Assembly (NCBI RefSeq): GCF_009905375.1
Contig: NW_027417531.1
Location: 98,368-162,367 of the forward strand
Origin: Apium graveolens
Taxonomy: Eukaryota > Streptophyta > Magnoliopsida > Apiales > Apiaceae
Reading direction: 5' to 3'
DNA: 64,000 nucleotides
Below, in pieces: positions 36,560 to 48,908 of this stretch. The notes below the pieces were generated by a model. It made no database searches, had not been told where the DNA came from, and saw only the letters and a list, made by a program, of their open reading frames with translations. The first letter of the stretch is position 1, and the number at the start of each line of letters is the position of its first letter. Position numbers and translations under genes: made by a program.

Positions 36560-37297
36560 GGCAAGAACTCGGCTAATATTTTGCAACAGATTAATTTCTA
36601 GTAAATTAAAATTAATTTGATTTAATTGGAAATTAAATGAAATATGAATTATAATATTTCAGAAATCTCGGCATATTTATTTTTCAAAACAAAAAATTTA
36701 GCTTGGAATTTTTCAAATTCTAAGTAAACTGCTCAATTGTTAATTTACATCTTTAATATGTAAAATTAACACAAGGAAGAATTAAGTAGATCAAAAGTAT
36801 ATAGAGAACTGAGTTCTCGATAAGTCTAACTGACTTATCGATAAGTCATTTTAAGACTTCTTGAGTGAGTTCTCAATATGTCAATTCACTGACTTCTCGA
36901 GTGACTTCTCGATAAGCTTTATTATGACTTATCGATAAGTCCTTGTAGAGTTCTCTAGTAGTGTTAATTCACAGAGTTCTATACAAGTATAATTTTTAGA
37001 CTTATTAATAACTCACAACTGAAATAATTTAACTTAATAAATTATTTTGGTAAAATACTTTTGGCAAATTTATCCTAATTTTATTTTGAATTTATTCAAA
37101 TAAAAGTTGGAATTAATTCAGTCCATTTTTGGACAAACTGGGTATTTATTTGACATCTCAATAAAGTCATTTTTTAGTTCTCTATAAGAGTAATTTAAAA
37201 TGACTTCTCGATATATTTTTTACTTCTTAAATTGACTTCTCGATAAGTATATTCCAAACATTTATTTTTGACTTCTCGACAAGTCATTTGCTTTTAC
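36560..37297 (+). other. Element C pol-accessory spacer with GAGTTCTC/TTATCGATAA motifs
   Basis: No protein is evident. The spacer carries repeated TGACTTCTCGA, GAGTTCTC and palindromic TTATCGATAA words (36795-36960, 37190-37285). These are reverse-complement counterparts of the repeat units in C's LTRs. It leads into the TATA box of the accessory ORF. Confidence 0.6.
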
Positions 37298-37305
37298 TAT
37301 AAATA
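37298..37305 (+). promoter_or_regulatory. TATA box before element C accessory ORF
   Basis: TATAAATA is followed by a pyrimidine-rich leader (TTTCTCTCTCGTTTTCACTC and beyond) and the ATG at 37446 in context AACAATGG. The arrangement mirrors element A at 6770-6940. Confidence 0.62.
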
Positions 37306-37445
37306 CCCAGACATCTCAATACATATACATACTTACAACTTTCGAGATCTCAAGTGACCTAGCCTTTCAATCAAAAACTGATTTCTCTCTCGTTTTCACT
37401 CCTTTCTCAAAAAAATTCTTACCCATTCACTCTCATCAATCAACA

Positions 37446-40400
37446 ATGGCACTCAATGTTGCAAGAGGTACTATTCCAGAGAAAGGAACAAATTACCTCG
37501 CTTTTACTGATGCTAACCAAGCTCCTAACAGTTTCAAGGGGTTTGTAAAAATGTTATCTGAATCTTACCTTGCAGGAGCTTTGACTGCTAACCCTATTTT
37601 GTATCTGGATGTTCTGCATAATTTTTGGACAACAACAGTAGTGAGGACTGATATGAATGATAACTTTCTCTCTATGGTGGTCACCTGCACAATTGGAGGC
37701 CAATAAATAGAGTTCAATGAACAAGATGGGAACAGAGCTTTGGGGCTTCCAACAGCAAGTCTGGTGGAGGTGCCAACTCCTGATGAACTGACCGAGTTTC
37801 TGGACTTCATCAATTATGGTGGAAGAATCAACTTGTCAAGCTTGAACATGACCAATTTAAGGAATGAATGGTCATTTGTCTTTGATTCTGTGGTGAGGGC
37901 CTTCACATGTAGGAAGACAGGGTATGACAATATTTCAAGTGTGGTGCAGAAGTTGGTGTACTCAATAGCCCATTACAGACACATGAATGTTGGTCTATTG
38001 ATCCTTAAAGAACTTGCAACCAGTATGACTATGCCCCTGTTTGCTAGAGCTAAGGAAATTTTCTTTCCTAGATTTATTATGTCCACTTTAAATCATAAAG
38101 TAGCAAACATACATTTGTTGAATGGTATAGATAGCACTAAAATAGGCAATTGTAAGCAAGTTTCCAAAATTATATTTGGTTCACTTACTACAAATAACAA
38201 GGTAAATGTAAGTCTAAAACTCACTCCATTCATGTTGGAGAGGTTTAGGACTTACCCTTACCCAATGCTTGACATGAGATTAAATGTACAATCTAGCAAA
38301 ACTATGATTCCTGAAACTGTGGAAGTACAAATACAGGAACACCCACAGGGATCTTGCCAAGCTGAAACCATTTCTTCAAAACCCTTAGTAGCTAGGAAAC
38401 CAACAACCTCATCTTCTCAAAAGGATGAGGTGAGTAAAAGGAAGAGAAAGGAGGTAACCTTAACAGTTATAACTGAGAGTGGTGATGATCAAACTTAAGC
38501 TGAGTCACCCTTGGTTAAGAGATCAAAGAAGAGTAAGAAATCTGAGCTGACCACCCAAGCCACCTCTGTATCCTCCCAACAGGATGTAGTTGTAAAAATG
38601 GGGACTAAACAGACTCTAGATATATCATCTCAATAGGGTGTGTCTATTGAAAAGAGCATTCACCCCAATGCACCTTGTACAGAGTCTGCATAGCCTGCAC
38701 CTGAAGCAATTCAAGTGTATGGTAGGAGAAATAAGGATGGCACACATAGTGAGGGAACATCTTTTGAAGCTCCCTCATCCATTCAGGGGGAGCTTCCATC
38801 ACTCACATCTGAGCAACCATCTCTAATCTCTCAAATTTCTTCCCTACCTACATCACTTGAATCCAATTCTCAAGTGCAAGCTAAATCAAGTGACTTGGTT
38901 CAAGAAACCTTGTTCACCACCCAGATACTATATTCAAATGGTGAGAGGCTACTAGCTGGGGTAGACCTTGATGACACCATCAGAAATATGGGGGATTCAT
39001 CAGTTTTTACTGAAGACCCCATGGATGTCTCACATGCACCTTCATGTGCAAATCAGCCTTCACAAGCTGTTAGGTTTGAGGGTAATACTCATGAGGGGAG
39101 CTATCTAAATCCTCTCCAATTCAATTGGAGGTTCCTCATGTAGGAACAACTCCACTCAAAATCCTAGTAGAAATTGCCTTGGCAGTAGATGCTAGGAGTA
39201 TAATTGCCAATAATCCTGCTATCGGGGACGCAAGTTTATCACATTCAAGTGATAGTGCTTTGCAAGAAGCACAAGGGTCTGAGACTGGTGCACATGTCCC
39301 AGTCAACTCCCCTCCAATTCAATTGGAGGTTCCCACTTTATATGAGGAACAACAATTTGTCAAAACACAGAGCAATCTGTGAGTAAAACTATGACTTCAG
39401 TCACAAGTGGTTCTGATTCACATCCTTCTACCTCTCAATCACACCTAATCTCCCAATGGCTCCAAGACACTGAAAATCAACATTCTACAATTGAAGTTCT
39501 TAGAGTTGATCAACTTGGAGGCGTTGCTCAAATCTCACAACAGCTGCTCACATCCAACATGTCCAATCAAGACTACCAAGCTATCATGCTCTCCTATCAG
39601 GCTGATGTTGAAGATAATCAAGAAAAAATTGTTGATGAAGCTGGTCAGGATGCTAACTGTGATGCTTGGTTGGATAAGCAATTCACAATTGAGATGGATG
39701 TTGTGCTATCTAAATTCAGGGAGGAGTACATTATAATTCTGGGAAGCAATGCCAGATCCCTCACTCCACAAGAGGTGTATGATGCCAGAAATGAGGTCTA
39801 AAAAGCTCAAATCAAAGCCTTCCACAACTTTGGAAAATCACTACAAATAACATTGAATGGACATCAAGATATAGTCATGAAGATGGACTACAAAATCAAC
39901 GTATGATCTCAATGGGATTGATAAGAGTGTAAATCAGCTCAAAGAATCATTTGTAGCCTTGCACGAAGTAGTTCAAGGTCAAATCTCTAAATCCAATGAC
40001 ACAAGGTTGAAGTTGGATCAAATGCACACTGCAAGATACACTCTTTCACCTTTGGTCATGGATGAAATTCTGAAATTTGTGCAAGCTACTTTTGGACAAT
40101 CTACTGCTATCTTTACTGCAAGCTCCTCTTCACAAGATATTCAAGACCTCAAGACTCAAGTAGCTTCTCTGGAAACCTCCAATGCATCTCTCAACACTCA
40201 GGTTCAGGATTTGATTTCTCTAGTCAAAAGTGAACAAACAAACATAAAGACCCAGGTGGACTCTAATAAACACCTTCAAATACAAAACTCTATTGCTTTG
40301 GGAGCCATTATGGGAAAGCTCAACATCCCTTTACCATCACTCTCAGAACAGATAAGGCCTAAAATTCCTACTCCTCTCCTCATGTCTAACAAGAAGACTA

Positions 40401-42167
40401 AGGGGGAGATAAAGGCTAGGCTAGCAAGATCCAGATCATCTACTCAACAAGTCCAGGGTGCTGAAAAGAGTTTAAATCAAGAAGTAGATCTTGACATGGA
40501 GAGGCTTATTATGGCTACTGAAGGACCAAGTCTGAGCGGAGAATTTGATGAATTGCTCAAGGCCCTAAAAGCTTCTCTCAACAATAATCACTTCACATAA
40601 AAAAGGCCCTGGACAAGACAATAAACTTCTTAAGGGTGATCATGGTAACTCAAGACAATTTTCAACAAAAGAGGATAGTGATCAATACAAATGACTCTGG
40701 GATAGATAGATGCGTGCAGGTGTCCCTCAATTATCTTGTCTCAATGAGGGCATCTGAGTTGGACATTCTAATAAACAAATTCAGAGTTATAACTCATGAA
40801 GATACCTTGTTGCTAGCTGAATTGAAAAATGCACAAGTGGCTGCTTTTCCTGAAGCATACCTACATCCAAGCAAGGGAATATCATACATCTGTCCAAACA
40901 CCAAACACTTCCAAATCCCTAAACAATGTGCCATGGCCAACAAGAAGCTTATCATGATTTTGGAAACTGGTTTAAATCAAAGAAAAATAAGAACATTGAT
41001 GATGTAGAGATGCTAAAGCTATTGGGGAGATACCTGAGTGATGCTGAAGCCAACTTGCCTAAAACTCAAATCAACAAGGATAATTTGGATGATGATGAGT
41101 AGAAGAAAGATGACCAAAATCCTTCTGGCTCAAATCCAAGTCAATCCACTAAGCCATCTGGAAGCAAGGGTGGAGAGAAGAAGAAAAAGGATGAAAAGAA
41201 AAATGATGAGAAGAAGAGAGCAAGTGAGAGAAGGAGTAAGAGGAGACATGATAACTCAGAACCACACCAAACCCTAAAAATCCAAACACAACCAGCTCAA
41301 CCTTCAAAATCAACTATCTCAAACATCAAACCACCTCAAGACTCTAAACCTAATTCCTATACAAGCAAACTGCTAACTTTTTTCTAAAAATTCCAATCAC
41401 CACAAGCCAAACATCTCTAAAGAAAATCTCAGTCCTACCTTTTGTCAAACCATCACACAAAACTCATTTCAAGACTGTTGGGAGAAAACCTAAGAAAGCT
41501 AAGCCTACTGAAAAAGTTGAAGTCCCTGAAAGGGCCATCTGGAATTGTTTTAAGCAGAATGACTTCCTACCCTTAAATTGGTGCAGTTCAGATGAAGACT
41601 ATTTTCAACAACTGGCTGAGGAAATAGTTAGAGTCTGGGTTGTTACTTTAAAGGAAGTAAGAATCTATTTTCAAGATGGTCCTTCACTTTTTTGGGCAGC
41701 AATTTGATGGACACTCTCTCTCCAACAAAAATCAAGAGAGTGATTAGTTTGTTGAAAGATAAGGACACTACGACAAGAGCATGGAGATCAGTTCTAGCTA
41801 AATGGTTGATTGCAAGAGAGGAAAGAAGATCAAGGGTTATAACAAAGTATGGGGAGAAAGGAGAAATTATAATGAAGAGATTGAAATGTACATCAAAAGA
41901 TCAGAAGAACTTAAAGCTAAAGGGATGAGCAAAATTTCTAAAGATGGAAGATTTCTGAATGTAAAGGCTGGCTCATTTTCGAAATTCAGAATTGAAATGT
42001 TAGATGGTTATCCTAAGCAAGACAGACTCAAACTGATAGAAGCTCTAACAGGAACTCCAATCGTAGAGGAAATTGAAATTCTTGCATACCTAAAGGACCA
42101 CATTAGAGAAGAATCAAAGTTCCAGTCTTTGTCTAATGCTTGTAATTACTCAACTCAAATCATCTAA
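37446..42167 (+). pseudogene. Element C accessory ORF (copia 3' ORF family, function unknown), broken
   Basis: The start ATG gives MALNVARG. The N-terminal ~250 codons are in one frame with a single stop at 37704. They contain FVKMLSESYLAGALT (compare A: FVQDFLARSEIGYALT) and NEWSFVFDSVVRAF (compare A: REWSFFFEYITKAF), so this is the same family. A long Ser/Gln/Pro-rich, low-complexity middle follows, with KRKRKE and KRSKKSKKSE basic clusters. A coiled-coil-like segment (about 40140-40300: LKTQVASLETSNASLNTQVQ), a Lys/Arg-rich stretch (41150-41250) and a decayed C-terminal domain complete it. Many stops and shifts occur after 38498. No membrane span is evident. A ~40-bp stretch near 39112 recurs at 39310. 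Confidence 0.68.
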
Positions 42168-42289
42168 TATACAATTGCTGTAATTGTGTCAATTTTTATA
42201 TTAGTCTTATTTTCTATTTTAACTTGGGGTTAGTCTTGTTAACATGCATGAATTTGTGTTAAGCAATCTTCTCGCAAATTGGAGGAGAT
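42168..42289 (+). promoter_or_regulatory. Element C 3' untranslated region and polypurine tract
   Basis: GGAGGAGA (42281-42288) immediately precedes the LTR. The rest is AT-rich without ORFs. Confidence 0.8.
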
Positions 42290-43689
42290 TGTTGTGCAAG
42301 ACATGCATGTACTTCAACAAGACTAAGTCAAATTGACAACCCTAAGTAAGTTGTATTGTAATCTTAATTTGTATTTTGTACTTGTAACATTTAAAGTCTA
42401 TAAAAATGTCAAAAGAGCAGACTGGAGACTTTTTTCTGTAAACAGTGTCAAGTCTAAGAATTCTATCTGGAAGAAGATCAAGAAGATCATGCCTCAGAAG
42501 AATTATGAAGAAGCTTGGAGTTGAATAAATCTGTTTTGGGAAAAATATTCTAAGTCAAGATCTCTACAAGTCACAGATTTAGTGTTATAGAGAAGTCATT
42601 GGATAACTCCAGAATGACTTATAGAGAATTCAGGAAAACTACTAGAGAACTCAGAGATATCGACAAGCCAAGTGAAGACATGAAAATTGGAGATATCGAC
42701 AAGTCAATTCTTCACTAGAGAACTCAGAGTTATAGACAAGTCAACATTCATTAGAGAACTCTAGGTTATCGATAAGTCAAATTTCACTAGAGAACTCAGA
42801 GATATCGATAAGCCAAAGTTCACTAAAGAACTCTGAGTTATCCACAAGCCAAATTTGACTAGAGAACTCTGAGTTATCGACAAGTCAATAAGCCACTAGA
42901 GAACTCAGAGAAATCGGTAAGTCAAAGTGAAGATATGAAGACTAGAGATCTCGACATGCCAAATTCTCTCATAGAGAACTCAGAGACCTCTACAAGTCAA
43001 ATTACTATGGAGTATTAGAGATCTCGATAAGCCAATATACTTATCGAGATGTCAAGTTCTCTATAGACCAAACTGGAGATCTCGAGGTAAAATCTCAAAG
43101 TACAATTTGCAGACCAGTTCAATATCCAAGATTAACAATCAACAAACAATCCAACCAGTTGGATTGACAAGTCTACAAAAAGCAGCTTGAAGAGTGTGCA
43201 AGATCAAGGGTGAAGATTAACTGACAAAGGAAGATCAAAGTTAATACAGTATGCAGAGATATGCGAAGCCAGAAATGGAAGATATACTTTTCCTAAAATG
43301 GAAATGATTAGTGACAGTTTACTAAAGTAACAAAGCATGTCTTATTATACACTTTGTAAACCAGAAGTTAACTAAATTATAAAGTCAACACTGGTCCTTT
43401 GTTAAAAGTACAATTTTAGATCAGGAACTCTTGTATACTCTCAAGAAAGAAGCTAAGCTCTTTATCAACAAAGAGCCTAGAAATTTTGTAGCAAAACATT
43501 ATTAATTTTAATATAAAATTAAGTGAGTTTTGAAAGATCTGTGTTCTTTATTATTGCATGTTTAATTTAGCATTAACAAATTTCACTCTACAAGATTTGA
43601 TTTACTTTGTTCACAACCATAAATAGTTCAAGAAAAACATAAAATACAAAACACATTCACTCCCCCAGTATGTAATTCATTACCTAACA
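42290..43689 (+). repeat. 3' LTR of element C (1400 bp)
   Basis: It starts TGTTGTGCAAG and ends ACCTAACA. The repeat array at about 42635-42920 has one more ~36-bp unit than the 5' LTR (extra GTTATCCACAAGCC unit at about 42837-42872). The flanking GGTTT (43690-43694) is the expected target duplication. Confidence 0.92.
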
Positions 43690-45440
43690 GGTTTATATGA
43701 TTTCGGGTTTTGGTCGGTTTGTCACCGGATTTTGAATCGTTTTTATCGGAAAAATCATTGCGATGATTTTTGGTGATTGCATATAATATGATCGTGTTTC
43801 TGGTTGAATTGTGACAGGATTAAGACTGAAAATTGGATCAAACGGCTTGATTTTTGGCAAGGAATGACCCTCTGCCCGGAAACGGGAACTCGCCGGCCGG
43901 TGTTCTGGGTTTCTCCAGATTCGACGGCTTGTTCATCTTGTCGCCGACGAAGTTTTTCCTCCCTAGCCACTGTTTGATCCGATAGGGAAGACAACCCCCA
44001 ACCCTAACCTGTTCTCTGGAATTTTTTTTCTTTTTATTTTATAATTCAAAATTATGTTTTTATTTTGAAAAATCATTTTTAATTCAAAAATTAATTTGGT
44101 TAATTATTTTAATAATTACTGAATTATTTAATTATGTATAATTTATTTTTAGTTAACTATTTATGGATTTAATTAATTGATTAATTCATTTAATCAATTA
44201 ATTTTATTTATAAATAGTTAAATAAAATATAATTATTTATAATTAAGCCAAATAATTCCTAAAAAGTATTTGAGCTTTTAAAAATATATGAGTATTTTAA
44301 AATTATTTAAAATAATTATTAATTGATTTATTCTTATTTTATTCGTATAAAATAGACCGTTCATCCGTTTAATACGAAACGAACGCGTCGAGACTCAGAA
44401 TAATATTCCGCTTTCATTAAAAATACTTTCGAGACCCAAATTATTTTGTTTCGAAAGTTCGCTTATTTTGTGAGTCATTTTGAGTCGATTATTGATCGAT
44501 AAATCATATTTTTGACCCGATTTCAGTTTTAAACATAACGAGTCGAATGTTTTGACGAAACGAGTTATATGTGAAATAAATTATGTAATACGTGAGTTAT
44601 GTATTTATGTGTTATGTGAATTACATGTGTGTGTGAGTCATAATTCTTATGTTGACTGTTTTAATTATGTGGGGCTATCGTATGGGTAGACGATAGGGTT
44701 TTTAACGCGCAGTTCACCGAGTAATTATCGTTAGATGATTAAAGTTGTATATTTTAATTATAGATGCGGATCATTCGAGTTAATCAGGACAAGATGTTGG
44801 ATAAGAGTGAAATGGAATGATGTGGTTATCCAAGCTTTTAGCAATCGGAGGAGCATCATATCAGTGAGTTGTCAAAATAGAAGACAACGAGGTCATAAGA
44901 TGCCAGACTGAGATAATTGCGATGTTCGAGTGTGCACTAACTGCTAAATACCCAAAGGCAAGTTTTCTACGCTATTCTAATTTCAGAATAGTTCATTGTT
45001 TTTCATATCCAACTGCTTATGATTATGCAAGTATTGCTTTCCTATCCTCGATTCAGAATAGATAAATATTTTACATATCGCTGAGTTAAATGTTTATCAT
45101 GCAAGTACTATCTGCTATTCTGAGTTCAGAATAGTTAAGTATTTTTACTTATCCAAATACTTGATTTATAAATGATTTATAACTAGAGAAAAATTATTTT
45201 GTTGTGAGTATTTCTTCCCAAGTGAATGGGGGAATAAAATTTATAAGGGTGTCGATTATTATGACACCCTCTCAATAAAATGGTTTAAGATGGGATGCTT
45301 ACTACTTACAGCGTAGGTGATCGAGACATCGGTCCAGCTGTAATATCTTGCACGGCGAATATATGCCCTAATCCGGCGCCCTATAGGTACGGTATGACTG
45401 CGGGATACCGATGGTACCTATATATGGCCTATCGCAACGG
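43690..45440 (+). repeat. LTR X, left visible segment (gypsy-type LTR hosting element C)
   Basis: It aligns by eye with 56900-58700 of solo LTR 2 and 53100-54500 of solo LTR 1. It shares GACCGTTC(A/G)TCCGTT, the conserved ACTTTCGAGAC stretch, and three copies of a CTATTCT...TTCAGAATAG palindrome (about 44970-45140). Its first part lies beyond C, outside the window. ORFs such as minus 43755-43994 are not supported as genes. Confidence 0.75.
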
Positions 45441-46059
45441 CCCCTCAAGAAATGTTACTTAAAATGTTACCCTAGATATGATACTTAAGAGCTAATTTAA
45501 CACTGAGTTTTTTTTGTTACCTTTTCCAGAAACGTAGCGTTGCATTAGGTAGAAAGTGTTACAGTTTGTAATTTTTTGTCAAAATGTTACCTTAGAGTAT
45601 TAAAACATAAATTTAATTTTTTTAAGATTAAATATTAATTTAAATTTATTTTTCAAAGAAATAAGTTGATATACAAATTTAATAAATGAGATACATGATA
45701 CACAAATTTTTTATATAACATATTTTTTAAATAATAAATTTTAAAAATTTGAGAAGGAATTTAAAAAGTAATAAAAAATTTAAATAGTATAAATTCCCTG
45801 TTTTTGATATGAGCGCTAATATACAACTATAAAAGTTTGAAAATCAAAAATATAAAATACGAATTATAAATTTTATAAATACAAATAAGTAACTAACCTT
45901 TTTTAATATATTAAGTTAAATTTTATTAATTTATTAAAATAATAATTATTATTATATGTATATTACCGATCAATCAGAAGAGGGAATATTTGGGCTCAAG
46001 CGGGTAAAAATTTAGCAAACGGCCGCCCAAAATTTTCAGGCATTTTGAAAACTTCAAAA

Positions 46060-46340
46060 CACTCTCATTTCCTGCCCCTCTCTTACAATTACTCTCTCCC
46101 TCTCAACATTTTAGATTTCTCTCTCCATATTCTCTCTCTGCTAATTTCTATTCTTTTTCGTATCTCTGTCTGATCTCTTAGTCTCTATCATTAATCTCTG
46201 CGGTATAATTAGGGATTTACTTTCCTAATTAGGGTTCAATTGAATTGGGGTTTCGTCAACTAGGGCTTTGGTTTTTCAATTAGGGCTTAAAATTTGCGGG
46301 ATTACTATTAGGGTTCAATCTCTGTTAAGAGAGCAAACAA
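46060..46340 (+). promoter_or_regulatory. Gene-type 5' untranslated region inside the CACTA-like element
   Basis: A CTCTCTC-rich leader (46070-46200) is followed by five TAGGG(T/C)TT-type boxes (46210-46320). Such pyrimidine leaders and telo-box-like words are common at plant housekeeping-gene starts. This suggests that the start of a cellular gene was captured; the donor is not identified. Confidence 0.4.
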
Positions 46341-46449
46341 GATAGATGTGGCCACATGTAATTACTGTTTTTTTTGTTTTGTAATTGTAGATGCGACCCT
46401 TTTGTTTTGTAATAAGATTTAACCTTTCAAATCTTATTCGTTTTCATAG

Positions 46450-46578
46450 AGCAAGTTACGCTCCAAGACGCTCCACCACCGGGTAGGTTCGCTCTGGTTC
46501 GTTACGCTCGTTGGATCCCTAATAAAGGTCCCAGTGATGTTGCTATCTTCTTCACTGCTTTGGTACCTTCTCTTGGGG
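46450..46578 (+). pseudogene. Possible captured exon, donor gene unknown
   Basis: A stretch of higher GC and unbroken reading lies between TTTTCATAG (acceptor-like) and GGGGTATGTATG (donor-like). It reads [18 protein letters not shown], then [22 protein letters not shown] second small exon-like stretch at 46782-46833 is also bracketed by TTTCACAG and GTAAG. I do not recognise the protein, and the two may belong to different donors. Confidence 0.35.
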
Positions 46579-46833
46579 TATGTATGAGGTCGGCAAGGGT
46601 AATAAGATCCGAAGACACTCTCTCTATTTTCCCCCAATTTTTATTATTTATATTTGTTTGTAATTTGTGGATTTTTCTGTCTTTTGTGTTAATCTTAGGT
46701 TATTTGGTGTTTTCGAGCTTTTATATGGTATAACCTTTGTTAACTGAAAGTATTGAGACCCTTTGATATTCGTTTTCACAGAGCAAGTAGATGGGAAGCC
46801 TGAGTCCTTTAAGCATGAATTCTGGCTTAGATT

Positions 46834-48639
46834 TGGTAAGAAACATCCTTTTTTCCTGGCTTCCTCAATTTAATTTTGGTTTCTTGTTATCCATAATTTT
46901 TAAATTTAGTGTGCAAGTTGTGTTTAAGTGGAATTTCGTGTATAAGTTATTAATTATTCCTTTCTTCTTGTTTATTATACAATTATGTGTTTTTCTCATA
47001 ATTCGCGATTTCTTAAAGAAAAGGGATCATTTGCAAGTTGTGTTTAGTGTACAAGTTGCTCTGAATTTAGATTTTGCAGAAAATCAATGTATTCACCTTT
47101 AGCCTACATTGCTCTTTAACCATTTGCAACTGTCACCTGGTCTAAGCATGATTTTGTTGAAAGTGAATATAAATTCCAATTATGGCATCTTACTGCTTAA
47201 TGAAGATTTAGATATTCTGTATTACTTCAGCTAATATAAATATTACAAAATGTTGTTTTCATCTATGCATTAGCATTCATCAAATTAACACTTTTTAGTA
47301 AAAAATAATGTTCAAGGTTTAATTCATGAGAGTATGTTTAACTATTCTTTGCAAGGATTTAATAGCGTTTTGGACTGAGCAATCACTAATACAAGAATGA
47401 CAACGAAAGTTGGAAGCTACTTGTGCAAACAAAAACGAACATAGATTTCAGTTAAGGATTCATCAGAATTACACAGGTATAGTCAAATTTTAGTGATTTG
47501 ATAATAAGGACAAGTCATATCAAATAACTTGGCAGCTCGTAGTTCAGGGGAATGTAGGCTTGGTGTTTACAGTATTTTAGTGTTTGATCTTGCTTTTTGC
47601 GTTCTATTCTCTATGTCTGTGAGTGTTATATTTGTAAGTATATATGATGTGGCGGGGTGATGGGGAAGGGAAAGGATGCTTTCCACTGGGGCTATCAATA
47701 AATAAATTATTTGATCTTCTTGTGAAGTCTCCTGTGTAGAAAATATCATTGGTTTCAAATTTATACTTATGATCTCAGGTTTTGTTGTGGCACTGTTTCT
47801 GTTTATTCGACTTTTTGATGGCTTGTGGTTTTGCCTTTTCAAAAAAAATTGCAGTGTATGCTTTTGCTATTGGTTCTATTATATGTACAACTACTTTGAA
47901 TTCGGATGGGTGTTATTTTGAAATGGAACTAATTCAAAAGGATCATTAATATTATGTGAAAAAAGTGGTCTCTTTACTTGGTTATTTATAACGAAATTCA
48001 ATGGATTGATTGATTGACAAGTTTATGTTCTAAGATATTCATGGTAGGATCTATTATGTCCAGTTGAAGGTGTTTATTGATGCTTACAGTGAAGCCAAAG
48101 TCTAGTTGTATTTGCATGATACCCGTACATTCTTTTTCTCCTGACTAATACGAGTCTGTGTCAAAGCTTAAGAGTGTGTTATTGCATCTTTTCCGATGCA
48201 ACAATTATTTGATCGATTTCTCACTTATTATATCGTAATCATTCAAGTTGTTAACCTCTCTGTTATCTTTTGTCACCTCTTAGGTATAGTTCTATAGTAT
48301 AAACTCTGACCTCATATATTGTATGATCATGTTTACAAGTATATTAAATAAGTTCACTTTCTGAGAAAAACTGATTCCGAACTTAATATCAATTCTTAAA
48401 ATCCTGGTTTAGTTACAGATATTAAATGCCTACAGAGTTTCTTATATCCTTAATTAGGGAGTGGAGTTGCTGGAATTGTTCTTATATCCTCATATATTCT
48501 TGTAAATAACGGATGCTGATAGCTAGTAGTACTATTACCCTTCACGCTATTTATACTGATGCACATATGTCATGCTATTACTTATCTGGCAGAATTTAGT
48601 TTTATCGTGTTCTTCATAAAATATTTTTGAATATGACAG
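46834..48639 (+). other. Intron-like, non-coding interior of the CACTA-like element
   Basis: It is AT-rich (T-rich on +) with no open frame carrying recognisable motifs. The composition resembles plant introns. Nothing else was identified. Confidence 0.4.
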
Positions 48640-48908
48640 GGGCGACATCCACATATTTCAGATTTCTGCCTTATATAAAGCAAAATTTTGATTACGGTGT
48701 AGTGATATTTGTCTTGACCTTCAATTTGATTGCTATTTCAAGCTATCAAGTTAGGAGTGTACTAAAGATTGCACGCGATCGCTTTTACACTATTGCTATT
48801 GGTTGTGTTGTGCCTTATCATGAGTGTAATAGTTCCCAAATTGGTCTGGAGAGGACCTCCATAATTCCACAGTAAATAGACTTGAAAGATTAGCAAAGTC
48901 AATCGAAG
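48640..48908 (+). pseudogene. Captured exon of an aluminium-activated malate transporter (ALMT), frameshifted
   Basis: The exon is bracketed by ATATGACAG (acceptor) and GTATGTATG (donor). It reads GATSTYFRFLPYIK, FDYGVVIFVLTFNLIAIS and RDRFYTIAIGC. After two small indels (about 48810-48838) it continues in other frames with NWSGEDLHNSTVNRLERL and AKSIE. These are the conserved words of the ALMT family (vacuolar or plasma-membrane anion channels), from the end of the membrane domain into the cytosolic helical domain. The boundaries coincide with one internal ALMT exon. No neighbouring ALMT exon was found, so it is a fragment, not a gene. Confidence 0.85.

Larger units (their letters stand above)
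29683..43689 (+). mobile_element. Element C: Ty1/copia LTR retrotransposon with accessory 3' ORF
   Basis: The layout is 5' LTR (first 120 bp missing here because B is inserted in it), primer-binding site, gag, multi-knuckle linker, protease, integrase, RT, RNase H, spacer with TATA box, accessory ORF, polypurine tract and full 3' LTR. It is a distinct relative of A, with the same plan but different LTRs (1.4 kb) and diverged proteins. It ends in LTR X at 43690. Confidence 0.92.

Noticed and set aside
43755..43994. Minus-strand ORF with GC-rich content as a gene
   Set aside because: It falls in LTR X in a GC-rich island that is also present, with different frame structure, in solo LTR 2.
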